Assembly: GCF_013178945.1 (NCBI RefSeq) | Contig: NZ_JABFDM010000003.1 | Coordinates: 310,001 to 374,000 of the forward strand | Direction: 5' to 3' | Source of the DNA: Bradyrhizobium aeschynomenes | GTDB taxonomy: Bacteria; Pseudomonadota; Alphaproteobacteria; Rhizobiales; Xanthobacteraceae | Length of the DNA: 64,000 bases | In this document: positions 26,620-34,820 of the stretch, in pieces | How the letters are laid out: each line of letters starts with the position of its first letter | Numbering within the stretch: position 1 is the first letter of the stretch | Notes under the pieces: generated by a model | The model's database searches: none | Seen by the model: only the letters and a program-made list of their open reading frames with translations | Told to the model about the DNA's origin: nothing | Program-made: the position numbers and the translations under genes

Positions 26620-26635
26620 TTAACAACGGCTTAAC
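26620..26635. promoter_or_regulatory. Consensus CtrA-type box TTAA-N7-TTAAC
   Basis: TTAACAACGGCTTAAC is a perfect match to the full CtrA consensus. It lies 117 bases upstream of the porin start and 110 bases upstream of uvrC, so it could serve either divergent gene. Confidence 0.55.
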
Positions 26636-26751
26636 CTAAAACTCTCGATAAATGCTCACGAAAACAGCAGGAGTTCCGTAACCACGCCGGCTCCCCGCAC
26701 GTCCGTGCGGCGCAGGCCCGGCTGGAGACGGCGAGTGGCGTGGAGTGAGTG

Positions 26752-27393
26752 ATGAACAGGTTCTTGGTCGGTGCTGCCGCCGCGGCGGGCTTGGGCGCAG
26801 CCGCTCTCGGATCGGTGTCGGCGCAGGCGGCCGATCTCAACTACGGGTACGGGCGCCGCGCGCCCTATACGGTGAACCAGCCGCTCAATGCCTACAGCTG
26901 GGCCGGCCCCTATCTTGGCGGCACGCTGGGCTATGAATGGGGCACCGTCGGCAACAACCCGACCAAGCCGTCCGGGCTGATCGGCGGCCTGACCGCGGGC
27001 TACAACTGGCAGAACGGCCCGTGGGTGTTCGGTGCGGAGGGCGACATCAATCTGAGTGGCGCCAACGACACCTTCGCGCCGTGGAAGTTCTCGAACCCGT
27101 GGTTCGGCACCCTGCGCGGCCGCGCCGGCTATGCCTTCAACAACATCCTGTTCTACGGCACCGGCGGTCTCGCCTTCGGCGGCCTGCGGGCGGAGACCTT
27201 CGGCCTGTCGGAGTCGCACACGGCGGTGGGCTGGACGCTCGGCGTCGGCACCGAGTTTGGCCTCGCGCAGAACTGGACCGCCAAGATCGAGTATCTCTAT
27301 GTCGATCTCGACAGCAGCAATTTCGTGATCACGGGGGCGAAGAACGACTATCGGTCTGGATTGATCCGCGCAGGCATCAACTTCCATTTCTGA
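26752..27393 (+). CDS. Omp25/RopB-like outer-membrane beta-barrel protein
   Basis: A 213-residue protein with a signal peptide (FLVGAAAAAGLGAAALGSVS, cleaved after AQAA) and an eight-strand barrel pattern: YSWAGPYLGGTLGYEWG, GGLTAGYNWQNGPWVFGAEG, the alternating hydrophobic strands, and the terminal SGLIRAGINFHF with a C-terminal Phe needed for BAM recognition. It belongs to the rhizobial outer-membrane immunogenic protein family. An ATG at 26752 after GTG is preferred (MNRFLVG), with GGAG nearby. Monocistronic: a CtrA-type box is upstream and a strong terminator follows. Confidence 0.92.
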   Translation: MNRFLVGAAAAAGLGAAALGSVSAQAADLNYGYGRRAPYTVNQPLNAYSWAGPYLGGTLGYEWGTVGNNPTKPSGLIGGLTAGYNWQNGPWVFGAEGDINLSGANDTFAPWKFSNPWFGTLRGRAGYAFNNILFYGTGGLAFGGLRAETFGLSESHTAVGWTLGVGTEFGLAQNWTAKIEYLYVDLDSSNFVITGAKNDYRSGLIRAGINFHF

Positions 27394-27436
27394 TGGCAAA
27401 AACGGGATAGGAAGAAGAAACGTCGAACGACAACCT

Positions 27437-27466
27437 CCCGGCCGCTCGCGCGGCCGGGATTTTTTT
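27437..27466 (+). terminator. Rho-independent terminator after the porin gene
   Basis: Stem CCCGGCCG / CGGCCGGG followed by ATTTTTTT, 44 bases after the stop codon. Confidence 0.88.
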
Positions 27467-27653
27467 GCAGGCTCACGAGAGGACATGCGTCGTCGCGCGC
27501 AGCCGTCGCAGACGACGCGTGCAAACGCGCTGCGTGCGAGCCGGCCGCGCTGCCGGCAGCTTCGGACCAACGGCTTCCAATCGGAATGCATTGACGTCGA
27601 CGCGCCCGCTGCGGCCGGCCGCTCGCATGCGGCCGTTGCCGAGCAGGCTGCGT

Positions 27654-27869
27654 CTATGACGACAGGACCAGGTTCACCGCCTTCGGGCCCTTGCCTTTCT
27701 TGTCCGGCTCGACCTCGAAACTGATACGCTGTCCTTCGGTCAGATCCTTCAGGCCGGCACGCTCGACCGCCGTGATGTGCACGAATACGTCGCGTCCACC
27801 GTCGTCCGGCTTGATGAAGCCGTAGCCGCGCTCACCATTGAAGAACTTGACTGTCCCAGTCATGGCCAT
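27654..27869 (-). CDS. Cold shock domain protein (CspA family)
   Basis: A 71-residue nucleic-acid-binding OB-fold protein. RNP1 (GERGYGFIKP) and RNP2 (DVFVHITAVE) are intact, and the N-terminus MAMTGTVKFFN is typical. Such proteins bind single-stranded RNA or DNA and act as RNA chaperones; not all are cold-induced. GGAGGAG precedes the ATG at 27869. It is monocistronic. The 260 bases between the porin and this gene hold the porin terminator and otherwise nothing recognised. Confidence 0.95.
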   Translation of the reverse strand: MAMTGTVKFFNGERGYGFIKPDDGGRDVFVHITAVERAGLKDLTEGQRISFEVEPDKKGKGPKAVNLVLSS

Positions 27870-28121
27870 CGGGAAACTCCTCCCCCGCAATGCTTCCTCC
27901 ACTGCGCGCCCTGCGCAGTGTCCGACCGGACATCACTTTGATCGGAAAGCGTTGGCCACCTTAACGACCAGCGCTCGCCACGCCGGATCGTCGGATCTTG
28001 TTAGGCCTTGATCACCCCGCCGCAACCATTCGCGGAAGCGGAACGTAAAGCCAGTCTTACAATCAGACACAATAATACGGTTCCGCGCCGATTGACTATG
28101 GCTTTTCGACCAGTACCGCTT

Positions 28122-28982
28122 TCAAGCTTTGGGGATGTCCAGCCTGAAGCGTGCGGCACCGCCCTGGCCCAGCGGACGCTGCAGTTCCTGCATGATGAGC
28201 TTGAGCTCATCATGCAATGGCCAGGGCGGGTTGACGACCAGCAGCCCGGTCGAGGTCAGCGCCTCGCCTTCGATTTGCGGCGCAACACTGAACTCGATCC
28301 GCAGCACCTTGCCCGGCGGCTTGGCCGCGGCCGCGAGCGCAGTGACGCGGTCGGCGAGCTGCTCGGTGGCCCGCCGGCTTTTGGCGGGATACCAGAGCAC
28401 GTAGATACCAGTCGTCCACTTCGCGAACGCCGCGGCAAAGCGGTCGGCGAGACGCTCGAACTCATCCTTGGCCTCGAATGCCGGATCGATCAGCACCACG
28501 CCGCGGCGCTCGTTCGGCGGCACGAAGGCGGGCAGGGCGACCCAGCCGTCGAGATCGACGACGCGGGCCTGGGTGTCGCGGCGCAGCGCATCGATCAGCT
28601 GCTTGCGTGGCGCCGGCGCCAGCTCGCACAGCGTCATGCGGTCCTGCGGCCGCAGCAGCGCGCGGGCAATCAGCGGCGAGCCGGGATAGGCCTTGAGCTC
28701 GCCCGGCGGATTGAACGACCTGATGATGTCCAGATAGGGCGCAACCAGGGCATAGGCCTGGTCCGACAGCCGTGCCTGCAGCAGCCGCGCGATACCGGTC
28801 AGGTACTCGCCGCTGCGCGAAGCCTCGTCGCCGGTGAGATCATAGAGGCCGGCGCCGGCATGGGTGTCGATCACACGAAAGGCAGCCGGCTTCTCCTGGA
28901 GGTAGACCAGGATGCGTGTCAGCACGATGTGCTTGATGACGTCGGCGAAACCGCCGGCGTGAAAGGCGTGTCGGTAGTTCAT
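28122..28982 (-). CDS. rlmJ: 23S rRNA (adenine2030-N6)-methyltransferase RlmJ
   Basis: A 286-residue methyltransferase. The start MNYRHAFHAGGFADVIKH at 28982 aligns with the E. coli start (LSYRHSFHAGNHADVLKH from memory), so the upstream ATG at 29027 is rejected. YPGSPLIARALLRPQDRM and GVVLIDPAFEAKDEF are family blocks. The catalytic motif IV is usually DPPY/F; here it reads DPAF, an unusual change. Single gene on the minus strand. Confidence 0.9.
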   Translation of the reverse strand: MNYRHAFHAGGFADVIKHIVLTRILVYLQEKPAAFRVIDTHAGAGLYDLTGDEASRSGEYLTGIARLLQARLSDQAYALVAPYLDIIRSFNPPGELKAYPGSPLIARALLRPQDRMTLCELAPAPRKQLIDALRRDTQARVVDLDGWVALPAFVPPNERRGVVLIDPAFEAKDEFERLADRFAAAFAKWTTGIYVLWYPAKSRRATEQLADRVTALAAAAKPPGKVLRIEFSVAPQIEGEALTSTGLLVVNPPWPLHDELKLIMQELQRPLGQGGAARFRLDIPKA

Positions 28983-29088
28983 GCCGTCCGGGTTACGCCG
29001 TTCCGCGTCAAAAGGGTACCCCGTCATTCGCCCGCCCGTAGCCGCGCGAGCGGCTTTGGCAATGCGCCGGCTGATTCGCCGCGGCGCC

Positions 29089-29187
29089 TAAAGCGCGATG
29101 AGATCGGGATGAATCGTCATCGCGCTTAGGTTGTTGTTTGCGCATGATCTTTTCGGAAAACCGCTGCGCACTTTTCCGGATCATGCT
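29089..29187. repeat. Rhizobial mosaic intergenic repeat (two palindromes)
   Basis: Palindrome one pairs AAGCGCGATGA with TCATCGCGCTT (29090-29127); palindrome two pairs GCATGATC with GATCATGC (29142-29186) around CTTTTCGGAAAACCGCTGCG. The second unit closely resembles intergenic mosaic elements I recall from many Rhizobiales. It ends at the stop codon of the RNase T2 gene. Confidence 0.75.
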
Positions 29188-29889
29188 TTAGCCGCCGCGC
29201 ACCGGCGGCATGTTGACCTCGTCGCGCCGGCAGGCCTGGCGGTCGACCTCGTCGCAGCTGCGGAATTCGAGATCCTTGGACAGGCAGATGCGCACCTCGC
29301 TCAGCCGGGTGCGGTTGCAGGTGACGGCAATGGCCGAGGTCGTCAGCTTCGGGTTGGCCTTGATGAAGGCCTCTTCGACTGCCGCCGGCGCCACCGTCTT
29401 GGCCTGGGCCAGGTCGAGGAATTCCTCCGGGATCTTGATCGCCGCCCGCGCCTTGCGGATCGCCTCGAAATAGGCCTTCGCAGACAGGCCCGAGCACGTG
29501 CCGTGCTTGTCCCATTCGTTATAGATCAGCCCCGGCGCCGGCATCAGGTCGAGCATCGAGGTCATGATGTTGCGGGGCAGGCGCGGCGACGGCTGCTCGC
29601 AATATTCGGGATAGCCGGCCTCGTATTGCGGCCATAGCCCGTGCACGACGAAGGAGTAGGGCCGTCCGCTGCATTGCTGAGAGCGGCTGCCGCGGCCGCC
29701 GCGCTCCTCGGCCTCGGCACAGAAGGAGGGCGACCAGGACAGCGACAGCACGTAGAAGTCGAACGCGCCCGGCGCATTCTGGCGGCGGTCCTGCGCCCCG
29801 GCCGGCGCGACAAGGGGGCCGACCAGCAAGGCGAGGCAGGCAATCATGGGCGAACAAGCAACGGCAGATCGGCGCAGGCAATCGAACAT
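29188..29889 (-). CDS. Secreted ribonuclease T2
   Basis: A 233-residue acid RNase with a signal peptide ending near APAGAQ. Both catalytic segments are intact: CAS1 SFVVHGLWPQYE (His83) and CAS2 IYNEWDKHGTC (Glu125, His129). Several cysteines that could form the family disulfides are present (C57, C73, C97, C132 and near the C-terminus). It should degrade RNA in the periplasm or outside the cell to 3'-phosphates. GGGAG precedes the ATG at 29889. The stop codon abuts a mosaic repeat. Confidence 0.94.
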   Translation of the reverse strand: MFDCLRRSAVACSPMIACLALLVGPLVAPAGAQDRRQNAPGAFDFYVLSLSWSPSFCAEAEERGGRGSRSQQCSGRPYSFVVHGLWPQYEAGYPEYCEQPSPRLPRNIMTSMLDLMPAPGLIYNEWDKHGTCSGLSAKAYFEAIRKARAAIKIPEEFLDLAQAKTVAPAAVEEAFIKANPKLTTSAIAVTCNRTRLSEVRICLSKDLEFRSCDEVDRQACRRDEVNMPPVRGG

Positions 29890-29944
29890 GGCGAACTCCC
29901 CGGACTATTCCAGGAACTTACCAATCTGACGGAACATTTCAAGA

Positions 29945-29971
29945 ACAAAAACGGCTGCCCAAAGGCAGCCG
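29945..29971 (-). terminator. Rho-independent terminator of the 30027-30485 gene
   Basis: On the minus strand GGCTGCC TTT GGGCAGCC is followed by GTTTTTGTTC. It also sits in the 5' flank of the RNase T2 gene and separates the two transcripts. Confidence 0.8.
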
Positions 29972-30026
29972 ATGGACGCAATGGCGGCGCAGGGACAGCC
30001 TCGCGCCGGGGCAGGCGGCCCGCCGA

Positions 30027-30485
30027 TCAGGGCTTGGCGGCGCGGCAGGCCGGGTTGAACGCCCAGTTGCGATCGAGACCGACGACGCAGAACTCGACGC
30101 CCTGGTCGTAGCCGGCGAAGCCGCCGTCTTCGATGATCGAGTAGTTGAGCGTGCGCGCCTTGCCGTCGCTGATCATCACGCTGCCGGTGCAGAAGCGGCG
30201 GGGAATGTTGTCGGACTGCCAGGGCCGGAAAGCGATCTCGCGGACGTTGGCGACGCCCGTGATCTGCAGCGACGAATTCCAGAAGGTGCTTTCCTTATCC
30301 TGGAATCGCGAGACGATGGTCGGGATGGCCGCCTCGCACGGAGCGACCCGACCTTCATATTTCGGGCCTGACAGCCAGAAGTTCATCTCGAGCGGGTTGG
30401 CCGCCTGCGCCGGCGCGGCCGCGACGGCGAGCAGCGCGCCGCATGCGGCGCCGAACGTCTTGAAAGCTGTGCTGAAGTCGCGCAT
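30027..30485 (-). CDS. Conserved secreted hypothetical protein
   Basis: A 152-residue protein with a signal peptide (MRDFSTAFKTFGAACGALLA to APAQA). The mature part begins NPLEMNFWLSGPKYEG and includes four cysteines (in APCEAAI, RRFCTGS, VEFCVVG and NPACRAA), suggesting two disulfides, with IAFRPWQSDNIPRRFC as the most conserved-looking block. I do not recognise a function. Start at 30485 is chosen to place the signal peptide at the N-terminus. It diverges from the next small secreted protein and has its own terminator. Confidence 0.75.
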   Translation of the reverse strand: MRDFSTAFKTFGAACGALLAVAAAPAQAANPLEMNFWLSGPKYEGRVAPCEAAIPTIVSRFQDKESTFWNSSLQITGVANVREIAFRPWQSDNIPRRFCTGSVMISDGKARTLNYSIIEDGGFAGYDQGVEFCVVGLDRNWAFNPACRAAKP

Positions 30486-30653
30486 GGGCCGTCCGCAAGG
30501 CTGATCCGGGAGCGTGGACCGTGCCGTGGCGGCCACAGGAGGTCAAGTGCAACGCGGCAACACTCCACGATTAGTCCTGTTAACGTGAGGCCGGTGTTCT
30601 TTTCTTGACCGGACAGGACCTTTAGAATGGCAGGCCAGATCGAGGAGAATGCA

Positions 30654-30959
30654 ATGCGGACGCTGATGGCCGGATTCGTGAAGACTGCAGGCCTCGCGGC
30701 CGCCGGGATGGTGCTGGTTGCCGCGTCCGCCCAGGCCGACGTGGTGCCGCCCTTCAAGGGTAACGACACCGGCGGCATCATCGCCTATCAGCTGGCCCAG
30801 AGCACGGATGCGCGTCAGCTCGCGGTCGACCACTGCGCCTCCTACGGCAAGGTCGCGAAGTTCCGCGCCGTCGATGCGCGCTACGGCGGCTACGTGTCGT
30901 TCTCCTGCCGCTGGGTACCGTACGGCTCGGCGCAGCGGCCGCTGCGGACGCTCTACTGA
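30654..30959 (+). CDS. Small secreted hypothetical protein
   Basis: A 101-residue protein with a signal peptide (GLAAAGMVLVAASAQA) and a short mature region with two cysteines (DHCASYGK, FSCRWVPYG). The start at 30654 follows GAGGAG, better than 30627. No family is recognised. The two conserved-spaced cysteines and small size suggest a disulfide-stabilised periplasmic protein; that is inference. Confidence 0.7.
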   Translation: MRTLMAGFVKTAGLAAAGMVLVAASAQADVVPPFKGNDTGGIIAYQLAQSTDARQLAVDHCASYGKVAKFRAVDARYGGYVSFSCRWVPYGSAQRPLRTLY

Positions 30960-31042
30960 CGTTCCATCGACCGCCGTTCTCCTAATTGCCATCTTTTGGC
31001 GGCATTCGCTCCGGCATCGATCAACGAGCCGGAACGGGGCAC

Positions 31043-31591
31043 ATGACCTACACACGCATCGCTATTGGGCTGTTGGCCTGCTGCCTCCTGGGCGCGACCG
31101 CGAGCCATGAGGCTTGGGCCGTCGACCTGCCGGTGCGCAAGGCCGGCCTGTGGGAGCTGAAGATGATCAGATCCGGCGGTCAGCTGCCGGAGGCGACGAT
31201 GCAGCATTGCACCGACGCGGCGACCGACAAGGAAATGAACAATTTCGCTTCGCCGATGGCGCAGCAGGTCTGCTCCAAGCAGGACATCCAGAAGACGGCG
31301 ACCGGCTACGTCTCCGATTCGGTCTGCAATTTCGGCGGCATCAATACGACGTCCCATGCCGACATCACCGGCGACTTCAACTCGGCCTATACGGTGAAGA
31401 CGATGTCGCGCGTGACGGGCGGCGCTGCCGGCACTGGCGTGAAGGACACCGCGATGACGATCGAGGCCAAATGGCTGGGCGCCTGCAAGCCCGACCAGAA
31501 GCCCGGCGACATCGTGATGCCCGGCGGCATGAAGATGAACATCAAGGACATGAACAAGCTGAAGGCCCTGATCCCGGGCGTGAAGCAGTAG
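31043..31591 (+). CDS. DUF3617 family periplasmic protein
   Basis: A 182-residue protein with a signal peptide (IAIGLLACCLLGATASHEAW) and the DUF3617 pattern: RKAGLWELKM, MQHCTDAATDKEM, CSKQDIQKTATGYVSDSVC, TTSHADITGDFNSAYTVK and the late AKWLGACKPDQKPGDI. Four cysteines probably form disulfides. The family has no known function. The start MTYTRIAIGL at 31043 is chosen for the signal peptide. It follows the small secreted gene by 83 bases and could be co-transcribed. Confidence 0.85.
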   Translation: MTYTRIAIGLLACCLLGATASHEAWAVDLPVRKAGLWELKMIRSGGQLPEATMQHCTDAATDKEMNNFASPMAQQVCSKQDIQKTATGYVSDSVCNFGGINTTSHADITGDFNSAYTVKTMSRVTGGAAGTGVKDTAMTIEAKWLGACKPDQKPGDIVMPGGMKMNIKDMNKLKALIPGVKQ

Positions 31592-31636
31592 CCGCGCGGT
31601 GGTTGCGTGTGCGGGCGCAGAGACGTGGGTTGGCGC

Positions 31637-32629
31637 TCATCCGCGGACGCGAAGCACGATCTTCCCGATGTGTCGGCTGGTCTCCATGCGCTCGTGCGCA
31701 TCGGCGGCCTCCGAGAGGCGATAGGTGCTGTCGATGTGCGGCCGAATGGCCGTTCCGAGGAGGGGCGAGATGCGTTGCCGCAGGTCGGCTGCGATCCGCC
31801 GTTTAAGGTCCAGCGATGTCGACCGCAGGAACGCTCCGGTGATGCTGGCCCGGCGCGCCATCAGGCCGCGCAGCGGCACTCCGAGGTCCTTCCCGCCTCC
31901 GGCCGACAACAGGGCGATCCGTCCACCCATCGCGAGCGCCGCAAGGTCCTGCGCAATGTGAGCGCCGGCGGAGGTGTCGAGGATGCAGTCGACCCCGCGC
32001 TTCCCCGTCGCCGCGCGGATCTGCTCGGCGAGATCGGGATCGGCATAGTCGAACACGGCGCTGCAGCCGAGGCTGAGTGCCAGGGCGCGCTTCTCTGCGG
32101 TGCCGGCGGTGGCAAAGACGGGATGACCCAGCGCGTGCAGGAGCTGGATCGCGATCGTGCCGACGCCGCTGCTGCCGCCATGGATCAGGGCGGTCTCGCC
32201 GGGCGCCATGCGCATCAATTCGAAGAAGTTGAACCAGGTCGTGAACAGCGCCTCGGGCAGGGCGGCGCCTTGGATCCAGTCGAGGCCGCTCGGCAAGTCC
32301 AGTGCGAGATGCTGATCGGTGGCGACGTATTGTGCGTAGGAGCCGCCGTCGGTCAGTGCGATCACCGCTTCACCCAGTCGCTCCGGGGGAACGTCGGCGC
32401 CGCAGGCCACGATGCGCCCCGAGGCCTCCAATCCCGGAACCGGATTGGGCTCCCGCGACGGCCCGGCGGCGCGCTGGTTGCAGTCATGACGGTTGATGCC
32501 GGCGGCTGCGACCTCGATCAGTACGTCGTCGGGACCGAGGTACGGCACCGGCCAGTCCTGCCGCTCCGACAGGACCTCCGGGCCGCCCGCGGCGGTGATG
32601 ATGACGGCGCGCTGATCGTTCGGAATCAT
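31637..32629 (-). CDS. Quinone oxidoreductase-like MDR-family dehydrogenase
   Basis: A 330-residue medium-chain reductase of the zinc-free quinone oxidoreductase type. The GroES-like N-terminal domain lacks zinc ligands; the Rossmann motif is GGSSGVGTIAIQLL (about residues 150-163), and HIGKIVLRV is the usual end. NADPH-dependent reduction of quinones or enones is expected. Last gene of the minus-strand aromatic-degradation series, 18 bases after the binding-protein gene. A CoA- or enone-reducing role in that pathway is possible but unproven. Confidence 0.85.
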   Translation of the reverse strand: MIPNDQRAVIITAAGGPEVLSERQDWPVPYLGPDDVLIEVAAAGINRHDCNQRAAGPSREPNPVPGLEASGRIVACGADVPPERLGEAVIALTDGGSYAQYVATDQHLALDLPSGLDWIQGAALPEALFTTWFNFFELMRMAPGETALIHGGSSGVGTIAIQLLHALGHPVFATAGTAEKRALALSLGCSAVFDYADPDLAEQIRAATGKRGVDCILDTSAGAHIAQDLAALAMGGRIALLSAGGGKDLGVPLRGLMARRASITGAFLRSTSLDLKRRIAADLRQRISPLLGTAIRPHIDSTYRLSEAADAHERMETSRHIGKIVLRVRG

Positions 32630-32647
32630 GCCTGGTTGCTCATCGGC

Positions 32648-33853
32648 TCACTTGCCGACCAGGCTGCATTTGCTGCGGTCGAGCGGACGAAACGCCTGAT
32701 CGGGGGCGATCTTCGTCACCAGCTTGACGAAGTCCCAGGGGCCCTTCGATTCCGCGGGGGTCTTGACCTGGACCAGATAGAGGTCGTGCACCATGCGCTG
32801 GTCGTCGCGAATCCGGCCGTGGTCCGCGTAGGCGTCCGCAACCGGCGTGGACTTCATCTTCGCCATCACCGTTGCGCCGTCGTCGCTGTCGGCGTCCTTC
32901 ACCGCCTGCAGATAGTGCCGCACGGCCGAATAAACGCCAGCCTGAATCTGGGACGGCATCGCCTTTCGGCGCGCGTAGAACGCGTCGGAGAAGCGGCGCG
33001 CGGCGGGCGAGGCATCCTCGAAGAAGCTGGTGACGATGAGATCGCCCTGCGTCGCCTTGAGGCCGATGGATTCGATGTCCACGTTCTGGAACGACATCGG
33101 CACGATCTTCATGCCCTGGGCCGCAAGCCCGAATTCCTCGGCCTGCTTGATGGCCGTCGCGTTGTCACCGGCGACGTTGAGTGCCAGGATCTTGGCGCCG
33201 GAGGCCTGGGCCTGCAGCAGGAACGAGCCGTAGTCGGGCGTGCCGAGCTGCGCCTTGACGCTGCCGGCGACGGTGCCGCCGAGCGCGGCGATGCGGGCGC
33301 GCGCAGTCGCCTCGACCGAATGGCCGAATGCGTAGTCGCCGGTGATGAAGAACCATGGCTCCTTGCTGGTCTGCATGACCCCCGAGACGACGGCGGTCGC
33401 GGTCGAATAGGCGTCGTGTGTCCATTGCACCGAGGTCGGCGCGCACGCCTCGTCGGTGAGCTGGTTGGCGCCGGCCCCCGAAATGAGGAAGATCCTGCCG
33501 TTGCTGCGCACCAGCTCCTGCACGCCAAGCGCCGCGCCGGAGCTGCCGCCGTCGGCGATCGCCTGCACGCCGTCCTGCTCGAACCAGCGCCGGGCGACCG
33601 CGACCGCGATATCCGGCTTGTTCTGATGGTCGGCCTGAAGGATTTCGATCGGCCTGCCGTTGATGTTGCCGCCGAATTCTTCCGCGGCCATCCGCGCCGC
33701 CTCGACTGAGCCGGGGCCCATCGCCGTCGCGAAGATGCCGGTCATGTCGGTGAGCACGCCGATCCGGATCGCCTTCCCTTTGATGTCCGCCTGCGCGGAT
33801 GAGCCTGCAAGCAGCAACAGCGCGGCGATGCCGGCCGTGAGACGTCGCGACAT
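32648..33853 (-). CDS. ABC transporter substrate-binding protein, branched-chain amino acid type
   Basis: A 401-residue periplasmic type I binding protein with a signal peptide (RLTAGIAALLLLAGSSAQA) and the HAAT-family start IRIGVLTDMTGIFATAMGPG. The body has IEILQADHQNKPDIAVAVAR and a DYAFGHSVEATA hinge region. In Rhizobiales many such proteins bind aromatic compounds rather than amino acids. No permease or ATPase genes are adjacent, so it must use components encoded elsewhere, or act as a sensor. GGGGAGGA precedes the ATG at 33853. Confidence 0.9.
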   Translation of the reverse strand: MSRRLTAGIAALLLLAGSSAQADIKGKAIRIGVLTDMTGIFATAMGPGSVEAARMAAEEFGGNINGRPIEILQADHQNKPDIAVAVARRWFEQDGVQAIADGGSSGAALGVQELVRSNGRIFLISGAGANQLTDEACAPTSVQWTHDAYSTATAVVSGVMQTSKEPWFFITGDYAFGHSVEATARARIAALGGTVAGSVKAQLGTPDYGSFLLQAQASGAKILALNVAGDNATAIKQAEEFGLAAQGMKIVPMSFQNVDIESIGLKATQGDLIVTSFFEDASPAARRFSDAFYARRKAMPSQIQAGVYSAVRHYLQAVKDADSDDGATVMAKMKSTPVADAYADHGRIRDDQRMVHDLYLVQVKTPAESKGPWDFVKLVTKIAPDQAFRPLDRSKCSLVGK

Positions 33854-33937
33854 GATGATCCTCCCCGGATTCAACGATCTTGTTTGTTATGTGGTGTTTG
33901 GTTGGTACGCCCAGCGGTTTCACGCGAGGCGGAGACG

Positions 33938-34789
33938 TCAGGCTGCCGGTTCGGCGGCCACGGGATTGCGCAGCACGCCAACGCCCGAGATCTCGACCTC
34001 GACCGTATCGCCGGGCTTCATGAACAGAGGCGGGTTGCGCTTGAAACCGACGCCTCCCGGCGTGCCGGTGACGATCACGTCCCCGGGCAGCAAGGTCATG
34101 ATCGTCGAGCAATAGACGATCAGATCGGGCACGTCGGTGATGAGGAGATCCGTGGTTGTCCGCTGCACGGTCTCGCCATTGAGGCGGGTCTGCAGCGTCA
34201 GCTTGGACGGGTCGGGAATTTCGTCGGCGGTGACCAGCCAGGGGCCGAATGCGCCGGACTGGTCGAAGGTCTTGCCCGACAGGAATTGCGAGGTGTGGCG
34301 CTGCCAGTCCCGGATGCTGCCTTCATTGTAACAGGAATAGCCGGCGATGTGCGTCAGCGCATCCTCGCGCCGGACATGCCGGCCGGCCTTGCCGATCACG
34401 AGCGCGAGCTCGCCCTCGTAGTCGAAATGATCGGAGACGCGGGGGCGAACGATCGGCTGCAGATGTCCGACCTGGCTGGTCGCAAAGCGTGCGAACAGCG
34501 CAGGCTTCTCGGTGACGGTCCGCCCGGTCTCGGCGACGTGGTCGCGATAGTTCAGGCCGACGCAGATGATCTTGCCGGGGTCGGGGATGACGGGCGCGAA
34601 GGCGATCGCATCGAGCGGATAGTCGGGCCGTTCGGAGGTGAGCAGCGCGGCGGCGTCGCGAAGCGCATCCGCCTCGAGCAGCGCGCGCAGGCTTTTCGCC
34701 GGCAGCCGCCGGCCGAGGTCGACGACACCGTCTCCCTTCACTGCGCCGTAGCCCGGGCGACCGTCGATGACAAAGGAAACAAGTTTCAT
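33938..34789 (-). CDS. Fumarylacetoacetate hydrolase-fold enzyme
   Basis: A 283-residue FAH-superfamily protein. Metal-binding blocks are intact: FDYEGELALVIG, SGKTFDQSGAFGPWLV and LLPGDVIVTGTPGGVG. Members hydrolyse C-C bonds of beta-diketo acids or hydrate/decarboxylate 2-hydroxy-dienoates in meta-cleavage pathways. Position between an MhpA-like hydroxylase and a binding protein gene, with an extradiol dioxygenase nearby, suggests a ring-fission product as substrate. Start MKLVSFVIDGRPGYG. The precise reaction cannot be told from sequence. Confidence 0.9.
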   Translation of the reverse strand: MKLVSFVIDGRPGYGAVKGDGVVDLGRRLPAKSLRALLEADALRDAAALLTSERPDYPLDAIAFAPVIPDPGKIICVGLNYRDHVAETGRTVTEKPALFARFATSQVGHLQPIVRPRVSDHFDYEGELALVIGKAGRHVRREDALTHIAGYSCYNEGSIRDWQRHTSQFLSGKTFDQSGAFGPWLVTADEIPDPSKLTLQTRLNGETVQRTTTDLLITDVPDLIVYCSTIMTLLPGDVIVTGTPGGVGFKRNPPLFMKPGDTVEVEISGVGVLRNPVAAEPAA

Positions 34790-34820
34790 ACGTGAACCCT
34801 CTCAGGACAAACGGAAACGA

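Noticed and set aside
26656..27591. 311-codon minus-strand open frame over the porin gene
   Set aside because: Shadow; the plus strand has signal peptide, barrel pattern and terminator.
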